64,000 bases of DNA from Nocardioides sp. Soil805 (GCF_001429625.1 NZ_LMSU01000002.1:868001-932000); one strand, 5' to 3'. Counted from the stretch's first letter, positions 24,872 through 36,710 are shown. Notes: a model not told the origin generated them from the sequence alone. Program-made: numbers and translations.

Positions 24872-26152
24872 ATGACCTCCTTGCTCCCTCCTCGCGCCAC
24901 GGGTGCGGGTCCGTCCGCCCGTACGACGCCGCGTCCCGGGGATGCGCGACACGTCCGGCCGCTCGCCCTGGTCGCCTCCCTCGGGGGCGTCGCGGCCGCG
25001 CTGGCGCCCCTGCTCGTGCTGGCCGCGGTCGGGGTCATCGGCTGGTTCGCCGCCGACGCCGGCGCCCACGGCACGCCGAGCGCGGGCATGCGCATCGGCG
25101 CGATGGCGTGGCTCATGGGACACGGCTCCGGGGTGACCGTGCAGGGCGCGACGGTCGGCGTCGTGCCCCTCGGGGTGACCGCGATGTCCGCCTGGACCGT
25201 GTGGCGCCTCGGCCACCGGGTCGGGGACGCGGTGTCCGGCCACGGGCCGGACGCCGACCGGATCGCCGACGGCGAGCGGGACTTCACCGTGCCGGCCGCC
25301 GTTTCCCTCTTCTTCGTGGGGTACGCCGTCGTGGCCGTGGTGGTCGCGTCGGTGGCGGCGTCGGTGGACGCGGCCCCCTCCACGGCGCGCGTCGTGTGGT
25401 GGAGCCTGCTTCTCACCCTGGTCGTCGCCGCCCCCGCGATCGCCGTCGGCTCGGGGCGCGCCGCCATCTGGGCCGCCCTCGCACCGCCGGTCGTGCGCGA
25501 CGGCGTCGGGGCCGCCCTGTCCGTGCTGGGCTGGTTCCTCGCGGCCTCCGCGCTGGCCTTCGTCGCCGCGCTGCTGCTGGGGGCGGGGGAGGCGGCCACG
25601 ATGATGTCGCAGCTGCACCTCTCGGCCGGCGACGCGATCGTCTACTCCCTCGTCAACGTCGGCCTCGCGCCCAACGCCGTGCTGTTCTCCGGGTCCTTCC
25701 TGCTCGGTCCCGGGTTCGCGGTCGGCGGCGCGACCATGGTCTCGCCCGGCCTCGTCGTGCTCGGTCCGCTGCCCCTGCTGCCGCTGCTGGCGGCGCTTCC
25801 CGGCGCCGGTGCCACCGCGCCCTGGGTGGCCTCGCTCATCGCGCTGCCGCCGGTCGTCGCCGCGCTCGCGGTGGCCTGGTGGCAGCGCCGCCGGCCCACG
25901 CTGCGCTGGGACCACGGTGCGCTGCGGGGCTGCGGTGGCGGCATCGTCGCGGGCATCGCCTTCGCCGTGCTCGCGTCGGTGTCGGGGGGAGCGGCCGGTC
26001 CGGGCCGGATGCGGTTCGTGGGACCGTTCGTCCCCGACGTCCTCGTGCACGCCATCACGGCCTTCGGCATCGGTGGCCTCGTCGGCGGGCTTCTCATGAC
26101 GTGGTGGCAGCGCCGCCACGCCGAGCAGGTCGCCCTAGACTCCGCCGGGTGA
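24872..26152 (+). CDS. DUF6350-type polytopic membrane protein
   Basis: 426 residues with roughly ten hydrophobic helices and a Pro/Arg-rich cytoplasmic N-terminus. Characteristic stretches include GAGEAATMMSQLHLSAGDA and VNVGLAPNAVLFSGSFLLGP. Recognised as the actinobacterial family that sits immediately upstream of purN (DUF6350); molecular role unknown. ATG 24872 lies six bases after GATGGT. The stop overlaps the purN start as GTGA. Confidence 0.82.
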   Translation: MTSLLPPRATGAGPSARTTPRPGDARHVRPLALVASLGGVAAALAPLLVLAAVGVIGWFAADAGAHGTPSAGMRIGAMAWLMGHGSGVTVQGATVGVVPLGVTAMSAWTVWRLGHRVGDAVSGHGPDADRIADGERDFTVPAAVSLFFVGYAVVAVVVASVAASVDAAPSTARVVWWSLLLTLVVAAPAIAVGSGRAAIWAALAPPVVRDGVGAALSVLGWFLAASALAFVAALLLGAGEAATMMSQLHLSAGDAIVYSLVNVGLAPNAVLFSGSFLLGPGFAVGGATMVSPGLVVLGPLPLLPLLAALPGAGATAPWVASLIALPPVVAALAVAWWQRRRPTLRWDHGALRGCGGGIVAGIAFAVLASVSGGAAGPGRMRFVGPFVPDVLVHAITAFGIGGLVGGLLMTWWQRRHAEQVALDSAG

Positions 26153-26754
26153 CCGCCCGCCTCGTCGTCCTCGTCTCCGGCTCCGGCACCAACCTGCAGG
26201 CGCTCCTCGACGCCTGCGCCGACCCGTCGTACGGCGCGAGGGTGGTGGCCGTGGGCGCCGACCGCGACGACATCGAGGGTCTGGCCCGCGCCGACCGGGC
26301 GGGCGTCCCGACCTTCGTCAAGAGGCTCGGCCACTTCTCCTCGCGCGACCACTGGGACCGGGCGCTCGCCGACACCGTCGCGGCCTTCGAGCCCGACGTC
26401 GTGGTGCTGGCGGGCTTCATGAAGCTCGTCGGGACCGAGTTCCTCGCCCGCTTCCCCGGCCGGGTGGTCAACACCCACCCGGCGCTGTGCCCGGCCTTCC
26501 CCGGCACGACGGGTCCGGCCGACGCGCTGGAGTACGGCGTGAAGGTCACCGGCGCCACCTTGTTCGTCGTCGACGACGGGGTCGACACCGGCCCGATCAT
26601 CGCCCAGACGACCGTGCCCGTCCTCGACGACGACACCTCGACGACCCTCCACGAGCGGATCAAGGTCGCCGAGCGGACGATGCTGGTGGACACCGTCGGA
26701 CGGATGGCCCGCGACGGCTGGAGCCTCGACGGACGCCGGGTGCGGCTCGGCTGA
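26149..26754 (+). CDS. purN: phosphoribosylglycinamide formyltransferase
   Basis: 201 residues. Transfers formyl from 10-formyl-THF to GAR in purine synthesis. Motifs: VSGSGTNLQALLDA at the N-terminus, VVLAGFMKLVG, the catalytic NTHPALCPAFPG (His of the HP motif) and the catalytic Asp in VDDGVDTGPIIAQ. GTG start 26149 overlaps the DUF6350 stop by four bases. Confidence 0.95.
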   Translation: MTARLVVLVSGSGTNLQALLDACADPSYGARVVAVGADRDDIEGLARADRAGVPTFVKRLGHFSSRDHWDRALADTVAAFEPDVVVLAGFMKLVGTEFLARFPGRVVNTHPALCPAFPGTTGPADALEYGVKVTGATLFVVDDGVDTGPIIAQTTVPVLDDDTSTTLHERIKVAERTMLVDTVGRMARDGWSLDGRRVRLG

Positions 26755-26770
26755 CGGGCCCGGGTTCCTC

Positions 26771-26776
26771 TAGTCT
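26771..26776 (+). promoter_or_regulatory. -10 box of the purH transcript
   Basis: TAGTCT placed so that transcription would start about 26783, at the 5' edge of the ZTP aptamer. No good -35. Confidence 0.45.
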
Positions 26777-26777
26777 G

Positions 26778-26850
26778 GGACCACACGACTGGCGCAGGTG
26801 GGCGACCACCGGGGAGTGAACCGCGCAGAGCATCGACCGCCTGGGTGCTC
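26778..26850 (+). ncRNA. ZTP (pfl) riboswitch upstream of purH
   Basis: The leader matches the pfl/ZTP aptamer consensus. CACGACTGGCGC (26784-26795) and the hairpin GGTGG-GCGA-CCACC (26797-26810) are followed by GGGGAGTGAACC (26811-26822), a variable linker, and the conserved 3' block CCGCCTGGGTG (26838-26848), which forms the pseudoknot half. The aptamer binds ZMP/ZTP (AICAR phosphates), the substrate side of PurH, and turns on one-carbon and purine genes. No intrinsic terminator follows, so control probably acts on the ribosome site AGGAG just before GTG 26880. Confidence 0.9.
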
Positions 26851-26879
26851 GCCTCCACCGCTCGACCTCAGGAGTCCCC

Positions 26880-28487
26880 GTGTCCGAACCCGCACTCGTC
26901 CATGACCAGGTCCCGGTCCGCCGCGCCCTCGTCTCGGTCTACGACAAGACCGGTCTCGACGTCCTCGTGCGCGGGCTGCACGACGCCGGCGTGGAGCTCG
27001 TCTCCACCGGCGGGTCCGCCGCCCTGATCGAGTCGCTCGGCCTGCCTGTCACCCGGGTCGAGGACCTCACCGGCTTCCCCGAGTGCCTCGACGGTCGCGT
27101 CAAGACGCTGCACCCGCGGGTGCACGCCGGGATCCTGGCGGACCGGCGCCTGGAGTCCCACGTGCGGCAGCTCGCGGAGCTCGAGGTCGAGCCCTTCGAC
27201 CTCGTCGTCTCCAACCTCTACCCCTTCACCCAGACGGTCGCGTCGGGCGCCTCGCCCGACGAGTGCGTCGAGCAGATCGACATCGGCGGGCCCTCGATGG
27301 TCCGCGCTGCGGCCAAGAACCACCCCAGCGTCGCCATCGTCACCTCGCCCGAGAGGTACGACGACGTCCTGCGCGCCGTGGGCGCCGGCGGCTTCACGCT
27401 CGCCGAGCGCCGGGGGCTGGCCGCCGAGGCGTTCGTCCACACCGCGACGTACGACGTGCACGTGGCGAGCTGGATGGGCAACGTGCTCACCGACACCTCC
27501 GGCGGGTCGGGCTTCCCGGCCTGGATGGGCGCCACGTGGGACCAGCAGGCGGTGCTGCGCTACGGCGAGAACCCGCACCAGTCGGCCGCGCTCTACGCCA
27601 ACGGCTTCCTGCCCGAGGGGCCGGGACTGGCCCAGGCCACCCAGCACCACGGCAAGGAGATGTCCTACAACAACTACGTCGACGCCGACGCGGCCCGCCG
27701 TGCGGCGTACGACTTCGACCGGCCGGCGGTCGCGATCATCAAGCACGCCAACCCCTGCGGCATCGCCGTCGGCGCCGACGTCGCCGAGGCCCACCGCCGG
27801 GCCCACGACTGCGACCCGGTGTCGGCCTTCGGCGGCGTGATCGCCACCAACGTCCCGGTGTCGGTGGCCATGGCCGAGCAGGTCGCCGGGATCTTCACCG
27901 AGGTGGTCGTGGCCCCCGGCTACGAGGACGGGGCCCTCGAGGTCCTGGCCGCCAAGAAGAACATCCGCATCCTCGAGGCGGCGCCCCTCGCGCCCGGCGG
28001 CGCCGAGATGCGCGCCATCTCCGGTGGCCTGCTCCTCCAGCAGCGCGACGTCATCGACGCGACGGTCGAGGGCGGCGAGCACGGGGGAGGCGACGACCCG
28101 TCCTCGTGGCGCCTGGCCACCGGCCAGCCGGTCGACGACGACGTGCTGGCCGACCTCGCGTTCGCGTGGCGCGCCTGCCGCTCGGTCAAGTCCAACGCCA
28201 TCCTGCTCGCCCGCGACGGCGCCTCGGTCGGCATCGGCATGGGCCAGGTCAACCGGGTCGACTCGTGCCGCCTCGCGGTCGAGCGCGCCGGGGACCGGGC
28301 CGCCGGCTCCGTGGCCGCGTCCGACGCGTTCTTCCCGTTCGCCGACGGCCCGCAGATCCTCATCGACGCCGGCGTGCGCGCGATCGTCCAGCCCGGCGGG
28401 TCGATGCGCGACAACGAGGTCATCGAGGCGGCCGAGAAGGCCGGGCTCACCATGTACTTCGCCGGCGCCCGGCACTTCTTCCACTGA
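26880..28487 (+). CDS. purH: bifunctional AICAR transformylase / IMP cyclohydrolase
   Basis: 535 residues, full length. N-terminal MGS-like IMP cyclohydrolase domain ([38 protein letters not shown]) and C-terminal AICAR transformylase domain ([55 protein letters not shown]). Performs the last two steps to IMP. GTG 26880 with AGGAG about six bases upstream. Under ZTP riboswitch control; folD follows 36 bases after its stop and supplies the formyl-THF pathway. Confidence 0.97.
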   Translation: MSEPALVHDQVPVRRALVSVYDKTGLDVLVRGLHDAGVELVSTGGSAALIESLGLPVTRVEDLTGFPECLDGRVKTLHPRVHAGILADRRLESHVRQLAELEVEPFDLVVSNLYPFTQTVASGASPDECVEQIDIGGPSMVRAAAKNHPSVAIVTSPERYDDVLRAVGAGGFTLAERRGLAAEAFVHTATYDVHVASWMGNVLTDTSGGSGFPAWMGATWDQQAVLRYGENPHQSAALYANGFLPEGPGLAQATQHHGKEMSYNNYVDADAARRAAYDFDRPAVAIIKHANPCGIAVGADVAEAHRRAHDCDPVSAFGGVIATNVPVSVAMAEQVAGIFTEVVVAPGYEDGALEVLAAKKNIRILEAAPLAPGGAEMRAISGGLLLQQRDVIDATVEGGEHGGGDDPSSWRLATGQPVDDDVLADLAFAWRACRSVKSNAILLARDGASVGIGMGQVNRVDSCRLAVERAGDRAAGSVAASDAFFPFADGPQILIDAGVRAIVQPGGSMRDNEVIEAAEKAGLTMYFAGARHFFH

Positions 28488-28523
28488 CCCCGGCGACCCG
28501 CCAGCGACTGATTGGATGAGCAC

Positions 28524-29372
28524 GTGACTGCACAGACGCTCGACGGCAAGACGACCCTGGCCACCATCATGGCCGAGCTGGCCGAGCGGGTGACCGCGCT
28601 CAAGGAGCGCGGCGTCACCCCCGGCCTCGCGACCGTGATGGTCGGCGACGACCCGGGCAACCAGTGGTACGTCGGGGCCAAGCACAAGGACTGCGCCAAG
28701 ATCGGGATCGCGTCCTTCCGCCACGACCTGCCCGCGACCGCCACGCAGGAGGAGGTCGAGGAGCTCATCGACCGCCTCAACGCCGACCCGGCCGTCACCG
28801 GCTTCATCGTCCAGCAGCCCACCGGCCTCGACGAGTTCCGGCTGCTCTCGCGCGTCGACCCCCGCAAGGACGTCGACGGCCTGCACCCGGAGAACCTCGG
28901 CCGGCTCGTGCTCGGCGAGGACGGCCCGCTGCCCTGCACGCCCGTCGGCTGCCTCGAGCTGCTGCGCCGCCACGGCGTCGAGATCGCCGGCGCCGAGGTC
29001 GTGGTGGTCGGGCGCGGGCTCACCGTCGGGCGCCCGCTGGGGCTGTTGCTCACCCGCCGCTCGGAGAACGCCACCGCGATCCTGTGCCACACCGGCACCC
29101 GCGACCTGGCCGCCCACGTGCGCAACGCCGACATCGTGGTGGCCGCCGCCGGGGTCCCCGGCATCATCACCGCCGACATGGTCAAGCCGGGCGCCGCGGT
29201 GCTCGACGTGGGGGTGTCGCGGGTCGACGGCAAGATCGCCGGCGACGTCGCCGACGACGTGTGGGAGACCGCCGGGTGGGTCTCGCCCAACCCCGGGGGC
29301 GTGGGTCCGATGACCCGCGCGATGCTGCTCACCAACATCGTCGCCATGGCCGAGAAGTCCGTCGGGGCCTGA
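28524..29372 (+). CDS. folD: methylenetetrahydrofolate dehydrogenase / cyclohydrolase
   Basis: 282 residues. Interconverts 5,10-methylene-THF and 10-formyl-THF, the donor for PurN and PurH. Motifs: [17 protein letters not shown] (catalytic Lys in the AKHK segment), [40 protein letters not shown] (NADP loop) and [16 protein letters not shown] 28524 (VTAQTLDGK) matches the family's usual start better than the TTG four codons upstream; GGATGAG provides the ribosome site. Confidence 0.95.
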   Translation: MTAQTLDGKTTLATIMAELAERVTALKERGVTPGLATVMVGDDPGNQWYVGAKHKDCAKIGIASFRHDLPATATQEEVEELIDRLNADPAVTGFIVQQPTGLDEFRLLSRVDPRKDVDGLHPENLGRLVLGEDGPLPCTPVGCLELLRRHGVEIAGAEVVVVGRGLTVGRPLGLLLTRRSENATAILCHTGTRDLAAHVRNADIVVAAAGVPGIITADMVKPGAAVLDVGVSRVDGKIAGDVADDVWETAGWVSPNPGGVGPMTRAMLLTNIVAMAEKSVGA

Positions 29373-29373
29373 G

Positions 29374-29772
29374 GTGAGCGACGAGGCCGACGAGCCGCGC
29401 GAGCCGCGCATCGCACCCCCGGAGAGCGTGCCGGCGGTGTCGGCCGAGGAGCTCGTCGACGGCACCCACCCCGATCCGGGGGCCGAGGAGGAGCGCCGCT
29501 ATCCCTCGACGATCGGCGGGGCGTTCTACCTGCTCGTCCTCGCGGCCTGCGTCGTCGGCGTGGGGGTCGTCGTCGCGGGGGAGTGGCGCACCGGCATCCG
29601 CGTCTTCGGCGGGGCGCTGCTCCTCGGGGCCCTGGTGCGCCTCCTGCTGTCCAACCGCGACGCCGGCATGCTCGCGGTCCGCTTCAAGGCCTTCGACGTG
29701 CTGATGCTCGCCGGCCTCGGTGCGGCCCTGATCTTCCTCGCCGGCTCGATCCCCGACCAGCCGGGCATCTGA
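29374..29772 (+). CDS. DUF3017 membrane protein
   Basis: 132 residues: acidic cytoplasmic N-terminus (1-45), then three hydrophobic helices (about 48-68, 74-90, 103-122). The LLLSNRDAGMLAVRFKAFDV region is typical of DUF3017, a family found directly after folD in actinobacteria. Function unknown. GTG start one base after the folD stop. Confidence 0.88.
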   Translation: MSDEADEPREPRIAPPESVPAVSAEELVDGTHPDPGAEEERRYPSTIGGAFYLLVLAACVVGVGVVVAGEWRTGIRVFGGALLLGALVRLLLSNRDAGMLAVRFKAFDVLMLAGLGAALIFLAGSIPDQPGI

Positions 29773-29810
29773 CCGGGCCGGTCGGGGATCGGGTTTCGAC
29801 GCGGCCTGGA

Positions 29811-30785
29811 TCAGATGAGGCCGAGCTCCTTGACCTGGTCGCGCTCGCTCTCGAGGCGCGCGACCGAGGCACGGATGCGCTCCTTGGAGAAGTCGTTGAG
29901 GTCGATGCCCTGGACGATGGACCAGGCGCCGTCGCTCACCGTGCACGGGAACGAGGAGACGATGCCCTCGGTGACGCCGTAGGAGCCGTCCGACGGGACC
30001 GACATCGAGACCCACTCCGAGGTGCCGTTGAGCCAGTCGTGCATGTGGTCGATCGTGGCGTTGGCGGCCGAGGCGGCCGAGGAGGCGCCGCGGGCCTTGA
30101 TGATCGCGCCGCCGCGGGTGGCGACGGTGGGGATGTACTCGTCGGTGATCCAGGCCTCGTCGACCTGCTCGGCGGCCGAGCGGCCACCGACACGGGTGTT
30201 GAACAGGTCGGGGTACATCGAGTCGTCGTGGTTGCCCCAGATCGCGAGGTTCTCGATCTCGGTGACGGAGACGCCGAGCTTCTTCGCCAGCTGCGTCTTC
30301 GCGCGGTTGTGGTCGAGGCGGGTCAGCGCGTTGAAGCGCTCGCGCGGGATGTCGGGGGCGTTGCTCATCGCGATGAGGGCGTTGGTGTTGGCCGGGTTGC
30401 CGGTGACGAGGACCTTGACGTCGTCGGCCGCGTTGTCGTTGAGCGCCTTGCCCTGGCCGGTGAAGATCTTGCCGTTGGCGGCGAGCAGGTCGGCGCGGTC
30501 CATGCCGTCCTTGCGGGGCATGGCGCCCACGAGCATCGCGGCGTTGACCCCGTCGAAGATGGCCGCCGGGTCGGCGCCGATCTCGACGCCGGCGAGCAGC
30601 GGGAAGGCGCAGTCGTCGAGCTCCATCACGACGCCCTCGAGGGCCGGCAGGGCCGGCTCGATCTCGAGCAGGCGGAGCTCGACCGGACGGTCGCCGAGCG
30701 CACCGGCGGCGAGGCGGAAGAGCAGGCTGTAGCCGATCTGGCCGGCGGCGCCGGTGACGGCGACCTTGAGGGGTGTGGTGCTCAC
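29811..30785 (-). CDS. mdh: malate dehydrogenase
   Basis: 324 residues, lactate/malate dehydrogenase superfamily with the actinobacterial and proteobacterial cytosolic-type length. NAD loop [11 protein letters not shown] at the N-terminus, substrate Arg in [17 protein letters not shown], Asp/Arg in [10 protein letters not shown], catalytic His in [12 protein letters not shown]. Oxidises malate to oxaloacetate in the TCA cycle. Starts with CAGGAG as ribosome site and converges on DUF3017. Confidence 0.97.
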   Translation of the reverse strand: MSTTPLKVAVTGAAGQIGYSLLFRLAAGALGDRPVELRLLEIEPALPALEGVVMELDDCAFPLLAGVEIGADPAAIFDGVNAAMLVGAMPRKDGMDRADLLAANGKIFTGQGKALNDNAADDVKVLVTGNPANTNALIAMSNAPDIPRERFNALTRLDHNRAKTQLAKKLGVSVTEIENLAIWGNHDDSMYPDLFNTRVGGRSAAEQVDEAWITDEYIPTVATRGGAIIKARGASSAASAANATIDHMHDWLNGTSEWVSMSVPSDGSYGVTEGIVSSFPCTVSDGAWSIVQGIDLNDFSKERIRASVARLESERDQVKELGLI

Positions 30786-30891
30786 GACGACTCCTGGGAA
30801 TGTGTGACGAGGTCTGGTCCGCCGCTGACGCTAGCAGCGCAGGCTCCCCCCGCGGCCACAGGGCTGACCCACGGTCGGGCATGCTGGCGCC

Positions 30892-31608
30892 ATGCCCGCA
30901 GGCCCCCCTCCCGCGCCGCGACGCCGTGCGGCGGTGCGGCTGCCGCTCACCCTGTCGGCGGTCGTCCTGCTCGGGACGGGCTGCGGCGTCGGGGCGCCGA
31001 GCACCGCGCCGCCCGCCGGGATCGACGGCCTCGTGGTCCCCACCCCGCGCCCCGACCCGGCCGACTTCGTGGACGGGGTGGACAACCCGTGGTTCCCCCT
31101 GGCGCCCGGCAGCGAGTGGACCTACGAGACCCCGGACGGCGGCACCGTCGTGGTCGCGGTGACCGGCACCGAGCCGGTCGCCGGGATCGGGGCCACGGCG
31201 GTCGCGACGACCGAGCGCGGGGCCGGCGGTCGCACCGTCGAGGAGTCGACCGCGTGGTACGCCCAGGACCGGGAGGGCAACGTCTGGCTCCTCGGCGAGG
31301 AGGGCACGTGGGTGGCCGGTGAGGCGGGAGCGCAGGCGGGTGTGGTGATGCCCGCGACCCCGCGCGTCGGCGACGGCTTCGCCCAGGAGCTGGCCCCGGG
31401 CGTCGCCGAGGACGAGCGGCGGGTGCTGTCCCTCGACGCACAGCGCACCACGTCGTACGACGTCCTCGACTCGCTGGTGCAGGTCGAGGACACCTCCGGC
31501 CTCGAGCCGGGCGTCACCAGCGAGGCGTTCTTCGCCCGCGGGATCGGCCTGGTGCTCCGGGAGGGCCAGGAGGGCGACCTCGAGCTGGTGGACCTCACCC
31601 GCGGGTGA
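30892..31608 (+). CDS. lipoprotein, function unknown
   Basis: 238 residues with a lipobox LLGTGC (Cys about 31). The mature region carries FVDGVDNPWFPLAPGSEWTY, WYAQDREGNVWLLGEE and GVVMPATPRVGDGFAQE, which I recognise as a recurrent secreted-protein family in actinobacteria without assigned function. Divergent from mdh; convergent with the aquaporin gene, three bases apart. Confidence 0.83.
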   Translation: MPAGPPPAPRRRAAVRLPLTLSAVVLLGTGCGVGAPSTAPPAGIDGLVVPTPRPDPADFVDGVDNPWFPLAPGSEWTYETPDGGTVVVAVTGTEPVAGIGATAVATTERGAGGRTVEESTAWYAQDREGNVWLLGEEGTWVAGEAGAQAGVVMPATPRVGDGFAQELAPGVAEDERRVLSLDAQRTTSYDVLDSLVQVEDTSGLEPGVTSEAFFARGIGLVLREGQEGDLELVDLTRG

Positions 31609-31611
31609 GGC

Positions 31612-32664
31612 TCAGTCGGGGCGACGCACCTGGGTGCGGCCGTCCTCGCCGTCGTCGGGCAGCGGTTGCCCCCACTGCTGCGGCTGGCCCTGCGGCGGGA
31701 CGCCCTGCTGGGGGGCCGGCTGGCCCCACTGGCCGGGCTGCGGCTGCTGCGGCGCCGGCGGGCCCCACTGCTGCGGGGGCGCGGGCTGGGACGGGGGAAC
31801 GGGCTGGCCCTGGTTCCACTGCTGCTCGTAGCCGCCCTGGGGCGGGTACATCCCCTGCTGGCCCTGGTTCCACTGCTGCTCGTAGCCGCTCGGCGGGGCG
31901 TACATGCCCTGCTGCGTGCGTCCACCGCCGAAGGACAGGCCCGAGCCGGGGACCGGCTCGCTGCCGTGGCCGAAGACCAGGGGGTAGGTGAGTCCCGCGA
32001 GGACGGCGCCCACGAGCGGGGCCACGATGAACAGCCACAGCTGGAGGATCGCGTCGGTGCCACCGAAGACGCCCACGCCGATCGAGCGTGCCGGGTTGAC
32101 CGAGGTGCCGGTGGCGCCCATCGAGGCGAAGTGGATCATCGCCAGCGAGAGGCCGATGGCCAGCGGGCCCATGAAGGCCTGGAACTCGTTGCGGGCGTCG
32201 GTGACGCCCAGGACGACGTACAGGAAGACGCAGGTGAGCAGCATCTCGAGCAGGAACGCCGCCCACATGGCGTAGCCGCTGCCCTGGTCGCCGAACGAGT
32301 TGGCGCCGATGTTGCCCTCGGCCGTGTAGCCGTCGAACCCGTGCATGAGCGCGAACAGCAGCGCGCCGGCGATGAGGCCGCCCAGCAGCTGGGCGCCGAC
32401 GTAGATCGGGGTGGCGCTCCACGGGAGGCGACCGCCGAAGGCGGCTCCGACCGTGATGGCGGGGTTGAAGTGGCCACCGGACACGCGGCCGACGGCGTAG
32501 GCCATCACGACCACGGTGAGGCCGAAGGTGAGGCCCGTCGTGAGGTAGTCGCCCCCGCTCATCAGCGCGGCGCCGACGCCGAAGAACACGAGCACGAAGG
32601 TGCCCAGCATCTCGGCGGCGAACTTCTGGCCGGTGGTGGGCGTGTCCTCGACGATCTCGGTCAT
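31612..32664 (-). CDS. MIP-family aquaporin with long Pro/Gln-rich tail
   Basis: 350 residues. Residues about 1-245 form a six-helix major intrinsic protein with both pore motifs intact: GGHFNPAITVG and SVNPARSIGVG. The remaining roughly 95 residues are a cytoplasmic tail rich in Pro, Gln, Gly, Trp and Tyr, built from repeated GYEQQWNQGQ and PQQWG units and ending in an acidic/basic segment (DDGEDGRTQVRRPD). Such tails are common on actinobacterial membrane proteins, but this one is unusually repetitive at DNA level. Water or small-solute channel; selectivity not readable. Confidence 0.93.
   Translation of the reverse strand: MTEIVEDTPTTGQKFAAEMLGTFVLVFFGVGAALMSGGDYLTTGLTFGLTVVVMAYAVGRVSGGHFNPAITVGAAFGGRLPWSATPIYVGAQLLGGLIAGALLFALMHGFDGYTAEGNIGANSFGDQGSGYAMWAAFLLEMLLTCVFLYVVLGVTDARNEFQAFMGPLAIGLSLAMIHFASMGATGTSVNPARSIGVGVFGGTDAILQLWLFIVAPLVGAVLAGLTYPLVFGHGSEPVPGSGLSFGGGRTQQGMYAPPSGYEQQWNQGQQGMYPPQGGYEQQWNQGQPVPPSQPAPPQQWGPPAPQQPQPGQWGQPAPQQGVPPQGQPQQWGQPLPDDGEDGRTQVRRPD
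31804..31888 (-). repeat. 54-bp in-frame tandem repeat in the aquaporin tail
   Basis: An identical 31-base stretch occurs at 31804-31834 and 31858-31888 (period 54 bp, 18 codons), encoding repeated GYEQQWNQGQ units. Near-identity at DNA level suggests recent duplication or slippage. Confidence 0.8.
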
Positions 32665-32769
32665 TCCAGGCCTTCCTCGGAAGCGATGTGCCCACCCCCG
32701 TGGGAACTGCGTGCACTCTAGCGATGCCCGGGCGGTGGGTGCGAGGGTTGGGCGGGTCCCGCGGTCAGG

Positions 32770-32787
32770 TATCTTGACGTCAAGTTA
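32770..32787. promoter_or_regulatory. 18-bp palindrome upstream of icd, candidate operator
   Basis: TATCTTGACGTCAAGTTA: inner 12 bp (CTTGACGTCAAG, 32773-32784) perfectly palindromic, 8 of 9 pairs matched overall, 73 bases before the icd start. The TTGAC could also be part of a -35. The protein that binds is unknown. Confidence 0.5.
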
Positions 32788-32859
32788 GTTTGCCTGATCG
32801 TCGTACCCAGTCGATCAACCCGATCACCGCTGTCGACCACACCAGGAGCCGTCGCACCC

Positions 32860-35069
<2,210 letters not shown>

Positions 35070-35070
<1 letters not shown>

Positions 35071-35420
35071 TGCGACGTGCACGCCAGGTCCTCGGGGCCC
35101 TGGTCGTGGTCAACGTCGTGATGCTCTGGTTCTTCGCCGGAGCCAGCGCGTCGCTGTCCTGGCACGACCGGATGCTGGCCGACGACACCCTGCGTGCCTG
35201 CGGGCAGACCGCCCTGTCGGGCACGCGGGGTGGCTGGTCGGTGACGGGGGAGACCGACGCCGAGTTCGTGGGGGAGGCGACGGTGCGCTTCGACGCGACC
35301 GTCACGACCTACGCGACCGGCCGCAGCCGGACGGTCCCCGTGGAGTGCGAGCTCGGCACCCGCGAGGACGCCCAGATCGACGACCCGCTCGAGGTGCTGG
35401 GCGCCGAGGTGGTGCGCTGA
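35070..35420 (+). CDS. small membrane-anchored or secreted protein
   Basis: 116 residues: N-terminal hydrophobic helix (about 6-28) followed by a polar domain with two Cys (RACGQ, VECEL). The start overlaps the icd stop by one base and its own stop overlaps the next gene the same way, so icd and two small genes form one unit. Function unknown. Confidence 0.7.
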
Positions 35421-36115
35421 TGCCGGCCCCCTCGCGGTGGAGCGGGCTGGTCGGCATCGCGGTGGGCAACCTGCTGCCGCTGGTGCTCGTGTGGACCGGC
35501 CGGCTGGAGGTCGGCGACCTGGTGCTCGTCTACTTCCTCGAGCTGGTCGTCGCCTACGTGCTGCTCCTCGTCGCCCTGCCCGGCGGCCTCGTTCCCGGCT
35601 GGGACGGTCTCAAGCTGGTGGGGGCGATGCTCCTGGGCGGGCTGGTCCTCGGCCTGGTGCTGGCGCTGTACACGTTCCGGCACGTGACGTGGGACGCCAC
35701 CACGCTCGGGGTCGTGGCCCTGACGCTGGCGAGCTCGTCGGTCGGGTTCGTCGCCAGCACCTGGCGTCGGCGCGACCGGTGGCGCGACGGGCTCGGTGGC
35801 GCCTTCGGCTGGCGCTTCGCGCTGATGTGCGTCGCGCTCATGGCCGCGAGCGCCGGGGACGCCCAGGCCGGGCTGCTGGCCGCGGGCTGGCAGCCGCACG
35901 AGTTCGGCCGCGGGTGGGCCCTGCCGGCCGGCGAGCTGCTGACCCGGTGTGCGCTGGCCCTCGACCTGTCGCCGGTGGTGGTCGCGGCCGGGATCCTGTG
36001 CACCTACCGGCTGGTCAACGAGCTGCTCTACGAGGCCTTCGACATCCTGCGCGACGAGGCGCTCAGTGAGCGTCGGGTGGCAGCTCCGGCACGCCCCACC
36101 GCGGATCGGGCCTGA
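35420..36115 (+). CDS. polytopic membrane protein (DUF6498-like)
   Basis: 231 residues with about six hydrophobic helices and YFLELVVAYVLLL near the second, which resembles DUF6498-type proteins (weak recall). A basic patch WRRRDRWRDG sits between helices 4 and 5. The last 53 bases overlap the convergent DUF402 gene. Coupled to the preceding gene by TGATG. Confidence 0.7.
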   Translation: MPAPSRWSGLVGIAVGNLLPLVLVWTGRLEVGDLVLVYFLELVVAYVLLLVALPGGLVPGWDGLKLVGAMLLGGLVLGLVLALYTFRHVTWDATTLGVVALTLASSSVGFVASTWRRRDRWRDGLGGAFGWRFALMCVALMAASAGDAQAGLLAAGWQPHEFGRGWALPAGELLTRCALALDLSPVVVAAGILCTYRLVNELLYEAFDILRDEALSERRVAAPARPTADRA

Positions 36116-36710
36116 AGTCCTCCCAGCCGTCGCAGAACGGCGGTCCCCACGCGTCGATGACCGCCTCCGCCTCGCGGGCGGCCCGCTCGATCCGCCGCAC
36201 CTCCTCCTCGGTGTAGCGGCCCTGCTCCAGGGCCAGCACCAGCTCGTCCTCGTCCTTGCGCTCGCGGGTGCGGTCCGGCTCCACCCACAGGTCGAGCACG
36301 TGGTCGCTGCTGTAGACCGTGCCGGCGTCGCGCCGGTGCGGGTCCTCGAGGTTGACGTACCAGCCCACGTGCTCGCCCTCCGGTGTGAAGAAGACCCACA
36401 CCGACCACGCCCTGCCGGTGGGGGCGACGCGGAGCACGTCGTAGCCCTGCCACCGGGCCGTGCCCTGCACCCGCTCGGCGGTGAACATCGTGGCCGGGTC
36501 CGAGCGGCCCGGCCGGCCGTCCGCGCGTTCCACCACGAGCATCGGCGTGTCCCGCGCCAGCCACGCGACCAGGCCGTCGGCGTCGTCGCGCACGACGGTG
36601 AGCGTGCCGGCGAAGTGCGGCGCGTCGGGCTCGCCGTACCGCCAGACGATGCGGGTGCCCGGCTCCCAGTACGGCGGGGTGCCTGACGGGCGGGGTGTGA
36701 GGTGTGGCAC
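36063..36710 (-). CDS. DUF402-family protein
   Basis: 215 residues with the DUF402 core: GWYVNLEDPHRRDAGTVY, DHVLDLWVEPD, KDEDELVLALEQG and an Arg/Glu-rich helix (EEVRRIERAAREAEAVI). Some DUF402 proteins are nucleoside di/triphosphate phosphatases or RNA-binding factors; no specific role is assigned here. GTG 36710 is chosen because TACTCT ends six bases upstream and the longer in-frame extension lacks family residues. Its 3' end overlaps the convergent membrane-protein gene by 53 bp. Confidence 0.85.
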   Translation of the reverse strand: MPHLTPRPSGTPPYWEPGTRIVWRYGEPDAPHFAGTLTVVRDDADGLVAWLARDTPMLVVERADGRPGRSDPATMFTAERVQGTARWQGYDVLRVAPTGRAWSVWVFFTPEGEHVGWYVNLEDPHRRDAGTVYSSDHVLDLWVEPDRTRERKDEDELVLALEQGRYTEEEVRRIERAAREAEAVIDAWGPPFCDGWEDFRPDPRWGVPELPPDAH

